Part shown: positions 1-5,003 of the stretch, piece after piece
Layout: each line of letters starts with the position of its first letter
Position numbering within the stretch: position 1 is the first letter of the stretch
Source: JANNAT01 sp043766915
GTDB lineage: Bacteria; Pseudomonadota; Alphaproteobacteria; Rhodobacterales; Rhodobacteraceae
Assembly (NCBI GenBank): GCA_043766915.1
Contig: JAYUHO010000184.1
Location: forward strand, 1 to 5,003
Reading direction: 5' to 3'
Length of the DNA stretch: 5,003 nucleotides
Program-made: the position numbers and the translations under genes
Notes under the pieces: model-generated
What the model was told of the DNA's origin: nothing
The model's input: the letters and a program-made list of their open reading frames with translations, nothing else
Database searches by the model: none

Positions 1-236
1 AACCGATCCAGCCGGATACCCCATTCGGTGGCCAGACTGCCGCTTTCGATAAAGCGCATGATAGTGATGTGCTGGGTATCGCCCTGAAACGTCAGGAAAA
101 TATACCAGCTGAGGGCGGCGGCCAGAAATATCATCGCGGTGGTAATCACCTGCCCGGCAAATTCGCCGATCAAGCGCCAGCCGAACCCGCACAAAATGGC
201 CCCGATCAGAGGCGCGAATAGAATGATCGTGGTCAT
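1..236 (-). CDS. nuoL: NADH-quinone oxidoreductase subunit L, N-terminal fragment (3' end outside window)
   Basis: NuoL is a large antiporter-like membrane subunit at the distal part of complex I that takes part in proton translocation. Only the first 78 codons are present; the gene runs off the low-coordinate edge, and the full family protein is several hundred residues longer. I translated the stretch by hand. It begins MTTIILFAPLIGAILCGFGW, a hydrophobic first helix at about residues 3-19, followed by a second at about 31-50. It continues with an IMRFIESG stretch and a WGIRLDR stretch (about residues 59-78), which match the N-terminus of alphaproteobacterial NuoL as I recall it. The ATG at 236-234 lies 4 bases after the nuoK stop codon. 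A GAAGGG sequence inside the nuoK end (245-250 on the complementary strand) serves as a plausible ribosome binding site. The identification is strong because it rests on both sequence and the fixed nuoJ-K-L gene order. Confidence 0.93.
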   Translation of the reverse strand, partial: MTTIILFAPLIGAILCGFGWRLIGEFAGQVITTAMIFLAAALSWYIFLTFQGDTQHITIMRFIESGSLATEWGIRLDR

Positions 237-240
237 CAGG

Positions 241-546
241 TCAGCCCTTCATCACATTGGCGTCTTCGACGTCGATGGTGCCGCGGTTGCGGAAGAACAC
301 CACCAAAATCGCCAGCCCAATCGCCGCCTCGGCCGCCGCCACGGTCAGCACAAACATGGTAAACACCTGACCCACCAGATCATGCGCAAAGGACGAAAAC
401 GCGACAAAGTTGATATTCACCGCCAGCAGCATCAGCTCGATCGACATCAGAATCACGATGACATTCTTTCGGTTCAGAAAGATGCCAAAGATGCCGATGA
501 CGAACAAAGCCGCCGCCACGATCAGGTAATGTTCAAGTCCAACCAT
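241..546 (-). CDS. nuoK: NADH-quinone oxidoreductase subunit K
   Basis: NuoK (mitochondrial ND4L homologue) is a small integral subunit in the membrane arm of complex I and belongs to its proton-translocation path. The 101-residue length is the normal family size. Three membrane helices are visible at about residues 6-24, 29-50 and 58-84. Two glutamates buried in helices, E37 (in MSIELML) and E73 (in AAAEAAIG), correspond to the conserved pair E36/E72 known from the E. coli protein. The C-terminus carries the NRGTI...EDANVMKG tail common in alphaproteobacteria. The ATG at 546 is preceded by a strong GGAGGG site 6 bases upstream. Unlike its neighbours it is not coupled to the gene before it: 126 bases rich in inverted repeats separate it from nuoJ. 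nuoL follows after only 4 bases. No key residue is missing. Confidence 0.98.
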   Translation of the reverse strand: MVGLEHYLIVAAALFVIGIFGIFLNRKNVIVILMSIELMLLAVNINFVAFSSFAHDLVGQVFTMFVLTVAAAEAAIGLAILVVFFRNRGTIDVEDANVMKG

Positions 547-552
547 TTTCGT

Positions 553-558
553 CCCTCC
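553..558 (-). promoter_or_regulatory. Strong ribosome binding site of nuoK
   Basis: The minus strand reads GGAGGG followed by a 6-base spacer and the nuoK ATG at 546. This near-consensus Shine-Dalgarno sequence fits a gene that cannot rely on coupling to the distant nuoJ stop codon. It lies 22 bases downstream of the nearest hairpin (581-598), so it should stay accessible if that hairpin folds. Confidence 0.75.
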
Positions 559-579
559 GGGTCATTGCCCGATTTCCTT

Positions 580-673
580 GCCCCGGCGTAGGCCGGGGTC
601 TCGAATATTCCGGTCCCATCACGGTTCATACGAACCATCTGGGCCCCGGGTTGCGCCGGGGCGGGGCCGGGGC
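580..673. repeat. Structured palindromic (REP/MITE-like) element in the nuoJ-nuoK gap
   Basis: The block is bounded by a perfect 8-bp inverted repeat, GCCCCGGC at 580-587 and GCCGGGGC at 666-673. The right copy overlaps the last base of the nuoJ stop codon. Inside are further symmetric pieces: a CCCCGGC/GCCGGGG hairpin (581-598, 4-base loop), the palindrome GAATATTC (603-610), a GGTTC/GAACC hairpin (623-636, 4-base loop), and a GCCCCGG/CCGGGGC hairpin (643-662, 6-base loop). The outer repeat and the inner GC-rich hairpins compete for the same bases, so alternative folds are possible. Similar CCCCGGC-type palindromes are, as I recall, dispersed between genes in rhodobacterial and other alphaproteobacterial genomes. 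No U-tract follows any stem on either strand, so an intrinsic terminator is unlikely. A role in mRNA stability or in tuning nuoK-L expression is inference only. Confidence 0.65.
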
Positions 674-1287
674 TACAATCCCTGCCCCGATTTCACGTCT
701 TTCAACTCCATCGCCTTGGCCGGGTCGCGCCACATCTGGTGCAGCACGTTCTGGCGTTTTATGCCGGTGCGGTGGCGCAGCGTCAGCACAATCGCGCCGA
801 TCATCGCGACCAGCAAGATCAAGGCGGAAAGTTGGAACAAAAGCAGATACTTATCATAGATCAGCAGCCCAAGCGCGCGGGTGTTTTCAACCTGCACCAG
901 ATCGGGCGTCGCGGCTTGCAACAGCGCCGCTTTATTCGCGGCCTCGGTCCACGCGCCAACCCCCAACACCAGCTGCATGATGATCACCACGCCCACCAAC
1001 AGGCCAAGCGGGGCATATTTGCTCATCTCGCCTTTCAACTCGGCAAAGTCGATGTCCAGCATCATCACCACGAACAGGAACAGCACCGCCACCGCGCCGA
1101 CATAGACGATGATCAGCAGCATCGCCACGAACTCGGCCCCCAACAGCACGAACAGCCCCGCCGAGGACAGGAACGCCAATATCAGCCAAAGCACCGAATG
1201 CACCGGGTTGCGCGACAGCGTCACCAAAAGTCCGGCGGTGATCATCACGGTGGAAAAGGCGTAAAAGGCGGTATCGGCAACGCTCAT
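673..1287 (-). CDS. nuoJ: NADH-quinone oxidoreductase subunit J
   Basis: NuoJ (ND6 homologue) is a membrane-arm subunit of complex I that links the quinone-site region to the proton channels. The protein has 204 residues, about the usual bacterial length. Five membrane segments can be placed at about residues 7-24, 30-49, 53-77, 91-111 and 147-170. Family signatures are the SRNPVHSVLWLI stretch (25-36) and the strongly conserved third helix GAEFVAMLLIIVYVGAVAVL (50-69), whose glycine-rich part is the mobile helix region in known structures. The IYDKYLLLFQ segment (143-152) is also conserved. The C-terminal tail (QNVLHQMWRDPAKAMELKDV) looks complete, so the adjacent repeat element did not truncate it. 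The start ATG at 1287 overlaps the stop of the CMD-family gene by 4 bases (ATGA), and a GAGGAG site lies 8 bases upstream, so both coupling and direct initiation are supported. Confidence 0.97.
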   Translation of the reverse strand: MSVADTAFYAFSTVMITAGLLVTLSRNPVHSVLWLILAFLSSAGLFVLLGAEFVAMLLIIVYVGAVAVLFLFVVMMLDIDFAELKGEMSKYAPLGLLVGVVIIMQLVLGVGAWTEAANKAALLQAATPDLVQVENTRALGLLIYDKYLLLFQLSALILLVAMIGAIVLTLRHRTGIKRQNVLHQMWRDPAKAMELKDVKSGQGL

Positions 1288-1694
1288 GGCGCTTTCTCCT
1301 CAGTTTCCGCGAACACGGCTTGGGCTGTTTCCAGCGCCTTTTGCATGGCGGGGGGCACGGCGAACATCGACATTTGCCAGATCACTTCGGCGATCTCGCG
1401 TTTGGTGGCCCCTGCCGCCAAGCCGTTCTTTACGGCGGCGCGCAATTGCGGCTCTCCGACCGGGCCCAGCACCGTCAGCGCCGCGATGGTCACCAGAAAC
1501 CGGGTGCGGGCATCAAGGCCTTGGGGGTTAAAGGTTTTGCCAAAGAACGCCTCAAGCATTTCCTTTGGCATCGCCGGGAACATCTTCTCAAATGCCTTGG
1601 TGTCCACCCCGTCCACGCCCGACGTAAAGGCAGTGGCCATTTTTTGGCCCTGTTCCATCATTTGCGCGAACATCGTGGTGAAATCATCGGTCAT
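1284..1694 (-). CDS. Carboxymuconolactone decarboxylase (CMD)-family protein within the nuo operon
   Basis: This 136-residue soluble protein has no signal peptide or membrane helix. Residues about 58-128 resemble the all-helical CMD/AhpD fold: a GLDARTRFLVTIAAL segment, a helix with LRAAVKNGLAAGATKREIAEV (84-104), and a WQMSMFAVPPAMQKALETAQ helix (106-125). Residues 1-57 form an amphipathic, methionine-rich N-terminal extension. There is no cysteine anywhere, so the CxxC peroxidase centre of AhpD-type members is absent and a thiol-dependent redox role is ruled out. True gamma-carboxymuconolactone decarboxylase activity is unlikely from context, since no aromatic-degradation gene is nearby. 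It lies between nuoI and nuoJ with 4-base ATGA overlaps at both ends, so it should be translated together with complex I. As I recall, CMD-family genes occupy this position in other Rhodobacterales. A role in complex I assembly or stability is conceivable but not shown. Confidence 0.85.
   Translation of the reverse strand: MTDDFTTMFAQMMEQGQKMATAFTSGVDGVDTKAFEKMFPAMPKEMLEAFFGKTFNPQGLDARTRFLVTIAALTVLGPVGEPQLRAAVKNGLAAGATKREIAEVIWQMSMFAVPPAMQKALETAQAVFAETEEKAP
1296..1301 (-). promoter_or_regulatory. Ribosome binding site of nuoJ
   Basis: The minus strand reads GAGGAG, an 8-base spacer, then the nuoJ ATG at 1287. It lies inside the 3' end of the CMD-family gene and decides the nuoJ start, which overlaps that gene's stop codon. 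Confidence 0.7.
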
Positions 1695-2185
1695 CTGTAG
1701 GGTGCATCCAGTTCAAGATTGCGGGCAATCTCGGCTTCCCAACGTTCGCCGTTCGCCAGCAATTTGTCTTTGTTGTAAAACAGCTCTTCGCGGGTTTCCG
1801 TGGCGAATTCGAAATTCGGGCCTTCGACAATGGCATCGACCGGGCAGGCCTCTTGGCAGAATCCACAGTAGATACATTTCGTCATATCAATATCATAGCG
1901 GGTGGTGCGGCGGCTGCCATCCTCACGCGGTTCCGCATCAATCGTGATGGCTTGGGCCGGGCAAACCGCTTCGCACAGCTTGCACGCGATGCAGCGTTCT
2001 TCGCCATTGGCATAACGGCGCAAGGCGTGTTCACCGCGAAACCGGGGCGACAGCGGGCCTTTTTCATGCGGATAATTCAGCGTGACTTTGGGGGCGAAGA
2101 AATACTTCATCCCCAAGCCAAAGCCTTTGAAGAAATCCATCAGCAGGAAGTATTTCGTGGCGCGGGTCCAGTCGATTTGCGTCAT
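1691..2185 (-). CDS. nuoI: NADH-quinone oxidoreductase subunit I (two [4Fe-4S] ferredoxin-like)
   Basis: NuoI (TYKY homologue) carries clusters N6a and N6b, which pass electrons along the peripheral arm toward NuoB and the quinone site. With the start chosen here it is 164 residues. Two ferredoxin motifs are complete: CIACKLCEAVCP (Cys65, 68, 71, 75) and CIYCGFCQEACP (Cys104, 107, 110, 114). In this fold each cluster takes three cysteines from one motif and the fourth from the other. An amphipathic N-terminal region (about residues 1-33) and the FRGEHALRRY segment match alphaproteobacterial NuoI closely. The start is ambiguous: a GTG at 2188 directly precedes the ATG at 2185. I chose the ATG because related proteins begin MTQID and because GGGGA lies 7 bases upstream of it. 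The ATG shares one base with the preceding TGA (TGATG). The TGA stop overlaps the start of the CMD-family gene. Confidence 0.97.
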   Translation of the reverse strand: MTQIDWTRATKYFLLMDFFKGFGLGMKYFFAPKVTLNYPHEKGPLSPRFRGEHALRRYANGEERCIACKLCEAVCPAQAITIDAEPREDGSRRTTRYDIDMTKCIYCGFCQEACPVDAIVEGPNFEFATETREELFYNKDKLLANGERWEAEIARNLELDAPYR

Positions 2186-2415
2186 CACTTCATCCCCAGT
2201 TTTTCTTCGACATGTTCGACCCGTTTGTCGATTTGACCGATCACGTTGCTAAGCCCGAAAATCATCATGGTATGCCCATGCAATTCCGTTTTCACGTCGT
2301 CAAATTCTGCCGACATTTTTACTTCCAGCTCATCAAACCGCGCGTTCATCTTTCGCAAATCATCCCGAATCAGGCGCAGTTGTTCCAAAACGATGTTGTC
2401 CACGTTTTCGCTCAT
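2185..2415 (-). CDS. Small coiled-coil protein of unknown function between nuoH and nuoI
   Basis: I do not recognise a named family with certainty. The 76-residue protein is highly charged and has no signal peptide, cysteine or clear membrane helix. From about residue 8 to 74 it shows heptad-like spacing of L, I, V, M and F (for example LEQLRLIRDDLRKMNARFDE and IDKRVEHVEEKLG), so an extended helix or oligomeric coiled coil is likely. A less charged break (HTMMIFGLSNVIG, 48-60) could be a hinge or short hydrophobic patch. Similar small coiled-coil proteins are common as hypothetical proteins in alphaproteobacteria. I chose the ATG at 2415, one base after the nuoH TAA and preceded by a G-run. 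A longer frame from 2472 would lie inside nuoH and add a low-quality extension. Its TGA shares a base with the nuoI ATG. Cotranslation with nuoH and nuoI suggests a complex I-related or membrane-assembly role, but this is inference. Confidence 0.8.
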   Translation of the reverse strand: MSENVDNIVLEQLRLIRDDLRKMNARFDELEVKMSAEFDDVKTELHGHTMMIFGLSNVIGQIDKRVEHVEEKLGMK

Positions 2416-2416
2416 C

Positions 2417-3457
2417 TTACCCCCCCATCGCCCAGCGGGCCCAGAAGCCGCCGAACACTTCGAATTTTGCAAGGAACGACACGATCACCACCCAGCCGAG
2501 CGACAGGGGCAGAAAGACTTTCCAGCCGATCCGCATCAGCTGATCATAGCGATAGCGCGGCACGATGGCCTTCACCATGGCGAAGAGGAAAAAGAACACC
2601 CACATCTTGCCAACCATCCACCACCAGCCGTCGGCGAGGCCCGGAATGGGCGACAGCCAGCCGCCGAAAAACAGCAGTGACATCAGCGCGCACATCAAGA
2701 AAATGGCGATGTATTCGCCGGCCATGAACAACAGATACGGGGTAGACGAGTATTCCACCATGAACCCCGCCACCAGTTCGGATTCCGCTTCGGGCAGATC
2801 GAACGGCGGGCGGTTTGTTTCGGCCAAGGCGCTGATGAAGAACAGGAATACCATCGGGAAATGCGGTATCCAATACCAGTTCAGCAAGCCGTAATCGCCC
2901 GACTGTGCCGCGACAATTGACGAAAAGCTTAGCGATCCGGTGGAAATGATGATGCCGATGATGATCAGGCCAAGCGATACTTCGTAAGAAATCATCTGCG
3001 CGGCCGACCGCAATGATCCAAGAAACGGGTATTTCGAATTTGACGCCCAGCCGCCCATGATGACGCCGTAAACCTCAAGCGAAGAGGCAGCGAACACAAA
3101 CAGGATTGCGACATTGATATCGGCCAGCACCCAGCCGGCATCAAACGGGATCACCGCCCAGGCCAAAATCGCCAGCACGAACGACACGATCGGGGCCAAA
3201 AAGAACACAGGCCGGTCGGCCCCCGCAGGCACTACGATTTCCTTGACCACGTATTTCAGCGCATCGGCCACCGATTGCAGCAAGCCAAACGGCCCCACCA
3301 CATTCGGGCCCCGGCGCATCTGCACCGCCGCCCAGATTTTACGGTCGCCGTAGACCAGAAACAGCAGGCTGATCATCACGAAGGCCACGATCAACAGGCT
3401 TTGTGCTGCGATCAACAGCGCCGTCCCTAGCCCGGTTTGCAAGAATTCTGCCATCAT
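2417..3457 (-). CDS. nuoH: NADH-quinone oxidoreductase subunit H
   Basis: NuoH (ND1 homologue) is the membrane subunit that docks the peripheral arm and forms much of the quinone-binding chamber. The 346-residue length is typical. Eight hydrophobic segments can be placed at about residues 12-36, 83-105, 114-136, 155-175, 195-212, 242-268, 281-300 and 312-332. Family signatures include GDRKIWAAVQMRRGPN (37-52), the loop EVYGVIMGGWASNSKYPFLG (128-147), and ETNRPPFDLPEAESELVAGF (213-232), whose acidic residues line the quinone entry and proton-coupling region in known structures. A YRYDQLMRIGWK segment (302-313) is also typical. Two consecutive ATG codons occur at the start (3457 and 3454). I took the first, which lies nearer to an AAGGA site 10 bases upstream. 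The gene follows the lipoprotein stop after 21 bases and ends one base before the coiled-coil gene. Confidence 0.98.
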   Translation of the reverse strand: MMAEFLQTGLGTALLIAAQSLLIVAFVMISLLFLVYGDRKIWAAVQMRRGPNVVGPFGLLQSVADALKYVVKEIVVPAGADRPVFFLAPIVSFVLAILAWAVIPFDAGWVLADINVAILFVFAASSLEVYGVIMGGWASNSKYPFLGSLRSAAQMISYEVSLGLIIIGIIISTGSLSFSSIVAAQSGDYGLLNWYWIPHFPMVFLFFISALAETNRPPFDLPEAESELVAGFMVEYSSTPYLLFMAGEYIAIFLMCALMSLLFFGGWLSPIPGLADGWWWMVGKMWVFFFLFAMVKAIVPRYRYDQLMRIGWKVFLPLSLGWVVIVSFLAKFEVFGGFWARWAMGG

Positions 3458-3478
3458 CGCCTATCGTTCCTTAAGCCG

Positions 3479-3880
3479 TCAAACCGTCGGAATGCCATTG
3501 GCACCGCAATCGCGCACGGTCACCTCGGCATCTATCGTTTTCAGTCCCTTGGGCAGGGACGCCGAAATGGTGTAAACCGCATCCCCGCGCCAAGTGCCAC
3601 CCTGTTTATCGACATTTGTCACCACATGACGCGCAAATCCAAAGCCGCGGATCAACGCATATTGCGCTGCGGCACAGCGCGCATAGGTCGCCACGTCTTC
3701 ATTGGTGCGCGCGCCCGTCATGGCGACGCGAAAATTCACCAGATCGCCGTCCATCAGTTGTGTCTGGATCCCCTGATAGCTGGGATTGAACAACCCTTGC
3801 GTCACCGCTCCTTTATCGGCACAGCCTGACAGCGCCGCAAGGGCGATTGTCAGGCCAGCGATAAGGGCGAGGCTGTCCAT
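3479..3880 (-). CDS. Putative small lipoprotein of unknown function between nuoG and nuoH
   Basis: This 133-residue protein has a hydrophobic N-terminus (residues 4-19) ending in a lipobox-like L-S-G-C at 17-20, which suggests a lipid-modified Cys20 and a mature protein outside the cytoplasm. The residue after Cys20 is alanine, so there is no +2 aspartate inner-membrane retention signal of the E. coli type. The signal is unusual because no lysine or arginine precedes the hydrophobic core. The mature part has two further cysteines, Cys69 (in ARCAAAQYAL) and Cys125 (in VRDCGANG), which might form a disulfide. A helix-like ARCAAAQYALIRGFGFARHV stretch followed by alternating strand-like segments suggests a small alpha/beta domain. 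I do not recognise the family. The ATG at 3880 lies 3 bases after the nuoG stop, with GGAG 6 bases upstream. It could be a genuine accessory factor or a passenger in the operon; export is inferred from the N-terminus only. Confidence 0.8.
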   Translation of the reverse strand: MDSLALIAGLTIALAALSGCADKGAVTQGLFNPSYQGIQTQLMDGDLVNFRVAMTGARTNEDVATYARCAAAQYALIRGFGFARHVVTNVDKQGGTWRGDAVYTISASLPKGLKTIDAEVTVRDCGANGIPTV

Positions 3881-3883
3881 GCC

Positions 3884-5003
3884 CTACTCCGCAGCCATTG
3901 GGGTTTTGGCGCGGTCCGCCTCCATCGCCGCCAGTTCCGCCATAACGGCAGAGGCGCGGGCAATCGGATTGGTCTGGTAAAACGTCTTAAAGGCGGGGCG
4001 GAACGTGGCTTTGCCCATCTCACGCACGGGAACCGGCCGCCAATCGTTCACCGCGACCTGATCAATCCGCCCCAGATGCGGGTGCACTGCAATCAGCGCC
4101 GCGCGCAATGCCGCCAGACTGTCCCATGCTTGGGTCGCGCCAAGCTCTGCCGACAAAGCCCGCAGGATGGCCCAGTTTTCCTTGGCCTCACCCGGCGCAA
4201 AGCCTGCGCGCATCGCCAGTTGCGGGCGGCCTTCGGTGTTGACGAACAGCCCGTTTTCTTCGGTATAAGCAGCGGCGGGGAAAATGATGTCGGCGCGGTT
4301 TGCCCCCCGGTCGCCATGGCTGCCCTGATAGATCACGAAGGGGCCTGCGGCTATGTCGATTTCATCTGCGCCAAGGTTGTAGATCACTTCGGCATCTTTG
4401 GTCGCCGCGACCATCCCACCATCTGTCACCGCCCCCACATCCATCGCGCCCACGCGGGCGGCGGCGGTGTGCAAAATCAGCAGTTTGGAATTGCTATTCT
4501 CGGCCAACTTCATGGCGTGGGCCAAAACCGCCTCGCCGTCTGCTTCATTGATGGCCCCTTGGCCGACAATAACGATGCTGGCTTTGGACTTGGTTTCATC
4601 CGAAATCACCATGGACGACAGCTTTTCCAGCGCCGCGCGGTCAGTGCCTAGATGCGCGTAGTCATAGGTCAGATCAACCGCCGCCCCGACAAGCCCAATT
4701 TGCGCGCCATTGGTCCAGGCCTTGCGGATACGCGCGTTCAGAACCGGGGCCTCAATCCTGGGATTGGTGCCGATAAGTTGGATCATCTTTGCGCTGTCGA
4801 TGTCTTCTATCGTTGCGGTGCCGACGTAAGCAGACCGATTGCCGCTGGGCAACCGCGCGCCATCGGTGCGGCATTCAACATGACCGCCAAGACCTTCGAT
4901 CATTTGCTTTAGTGCAAAAACCGTCTCAACCGGGGCCAGATCACCGATCAGACCGGCGACGCGTTTACCCTTCATCGCGGCGGCGGCAGCAACCAGCGCC
5001 TCA
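3884..5003 (-). CDS. nuoG: NADH-quinone oxidoreductase subunit G, C-terminal part (5' end outside window)
   Basis: NuoG is the large iron-sulfur subunit of the peripheral arm. Its N-terminal part, which binds the clusters, lies beyond the high-coordinate edge. The frame is open to base 5003, giving 372 visible residues. An internal ATG at 4975 is not the start, because codons EALVAAAAA continue upstream in frame. The visible part is the molybdopterin-oxidoreductase-like domain, which in NuoG is structural and binds no molybdenum cofactor. Recognisable pieces are KRVAGLIGDLAPVE, ECRTDGARLPSGN, MIQLIGTNPRIEAPVLNARI, IVIVGQGAINEADGEAVL, YQGSHGDRGANRADIIFPAA and YTEENGLFVNTEGRPQLAMR, all typical of alphaproteobacterial NuoG. 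The C-terminus (FYQTNPIARASAVMAELA) also fits. The TAG stop at 3884-3886 is followed after 3 bases by the lipoprotein gene. Confidence 0.97.
   Translation of the reverse strand, partial: EALVAAAAAMKGKRVAGLIGDLAPVETVFALKQMIEGLGGHVECRTDGARLPSGNRSAYVGTATIEDIDSAKMIQLIGTNPRIEAPVLNARIRKAWTNGAQIGLVGAAVDLTYDYAHLGTDRAALEKLSSMVISDETKSKASIVIVGQGAINEADGEAVLAHAMKLAENSNSKLLILHTAAARVGAMDVGAVTDGGMVAATKDAEVIYNLGADEIDIAAGPFVIYQGSHGDRGANRADIIFPAAAYTEENGLFVNTEGRPQLAMRAGFAPGEAKENWAILRALSAELGATQAWDSLAALRAALIAVHPHLGRIDQVAVNDWRPVPVREMGKATFRPAFKTFYQTNPIARASAVMAELAAMEADRAKTPMAAE

Noticed and set aside
139..591. Plus-strand open frame opposite nuoL/nuoK
   Set aside because: It lies antisense to nuoK and the start of nuoL with H/Q/R-rich composition and no domain; a shadow of GC-rich coding sequence.
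581..598. Possible intrinsic terminator hairpin upstream of nuoK
   Set aside because: The GC-rich stem is good but no T-run follows on either strand, and nuoK and nuoL lie downstream in the same operon.
739..1947. Long plus-strand open frame (402 codons) opposite nuoJ, the CMD gene and nuoI
   Set aside because: It spans three well-supported minus-strand genes, is very rich in H, Q and R as expected for an antisense shadow, and shows no recognisable domain.
2416..2472. N-terminal extension of the coiled-coil gene to an ATG at 2472
   Set aside because: It would overlap the 3' end of nuoH by more than 50 bases, and the added 19 residues are low-complexity G/S/A/K-rich. The ATG at 2415 fits directly after the nuoH stop.
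4076..4651. Plus-strand open frame of 191 codons opposite nuoG
   Set aside because: It is antisense to conserved NuoG sequence and has no recognisable motif or convincing ribosome binding site.
4973..4975. ATG within nuoG as a possible gene start
   Set aside because: The frame stays open to the window edge, and the family protein extends a few hundred residues upstream of this point.

Overview
The window is an internal piece of a respiratory complex I (NADH:ubiquinone oxidoreductase, nuo) operon, read entirely on the minus strand. Transcription runs from high to low coordinates: nuoG (5' end outside the window), a small putative lipoprotein, nuoH, a 76-residue coiled-coil protein, nuoI, a carboxymuconolactone-decarboxylase-family protein, nuoJ, nuoK, and the start of nuoL, which leaves the window at base 1. 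The Nuo proteins, the GC-rich codon use and the presence of extra reading frames between nuo genes point to an alphaproteobacterium, most likely of the Rhodobacteraceae (Rhodobacter/Roseobacter group). That assignment rests on recalled protein similarity, not on a search.

Layout. Bases 3884-5003 encode the C-terminal part of NuoG, the large subunit of the peripheral arm. Bases 3479-3880 hold a lipoprotein-like reading frame of unknown function. Bases 2417-3457 encode NuoH, the membrane subunit at the quinone site. Bases 2185-2415 hold the coiled-coil protein. Bases 1691-2185 encode NuoI, the two-[4Fe-4S] electron wire into the quinone pocket. Bases 1284-1694 hold the CMD-family protein. Bases 673-1287 and 241-546 encode the membrane subunits NuoJ and NuoK. 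Bases 1-236 encode the first 78 residues of NuoL, an antiporter-like proton-pumping subunit.

The genes are packed very tightly. The coiled-coil/nuoI junction shares one base, and the nuoI/CMD and CMD/nuoJ junctions are 4-base ATGA overlaps, which suggests translational coupling. The one clear break is the 126-base nuoJ-nuoK gap. It holds a block of GC-rich hairpins bounded by an 8-bp inverted repeat (580-673) that looks like a dispersed palindromic repeat. I see no internal promoter, intrinsic terminator, RNA gene, CRISPR array or transposase.

The nuo core is conventional. The less-explained parts are the three accessory reading frames inside the operon and the structured nuoJ-nuoK spacer. 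I did not find convincing evidence of a wholly new system.
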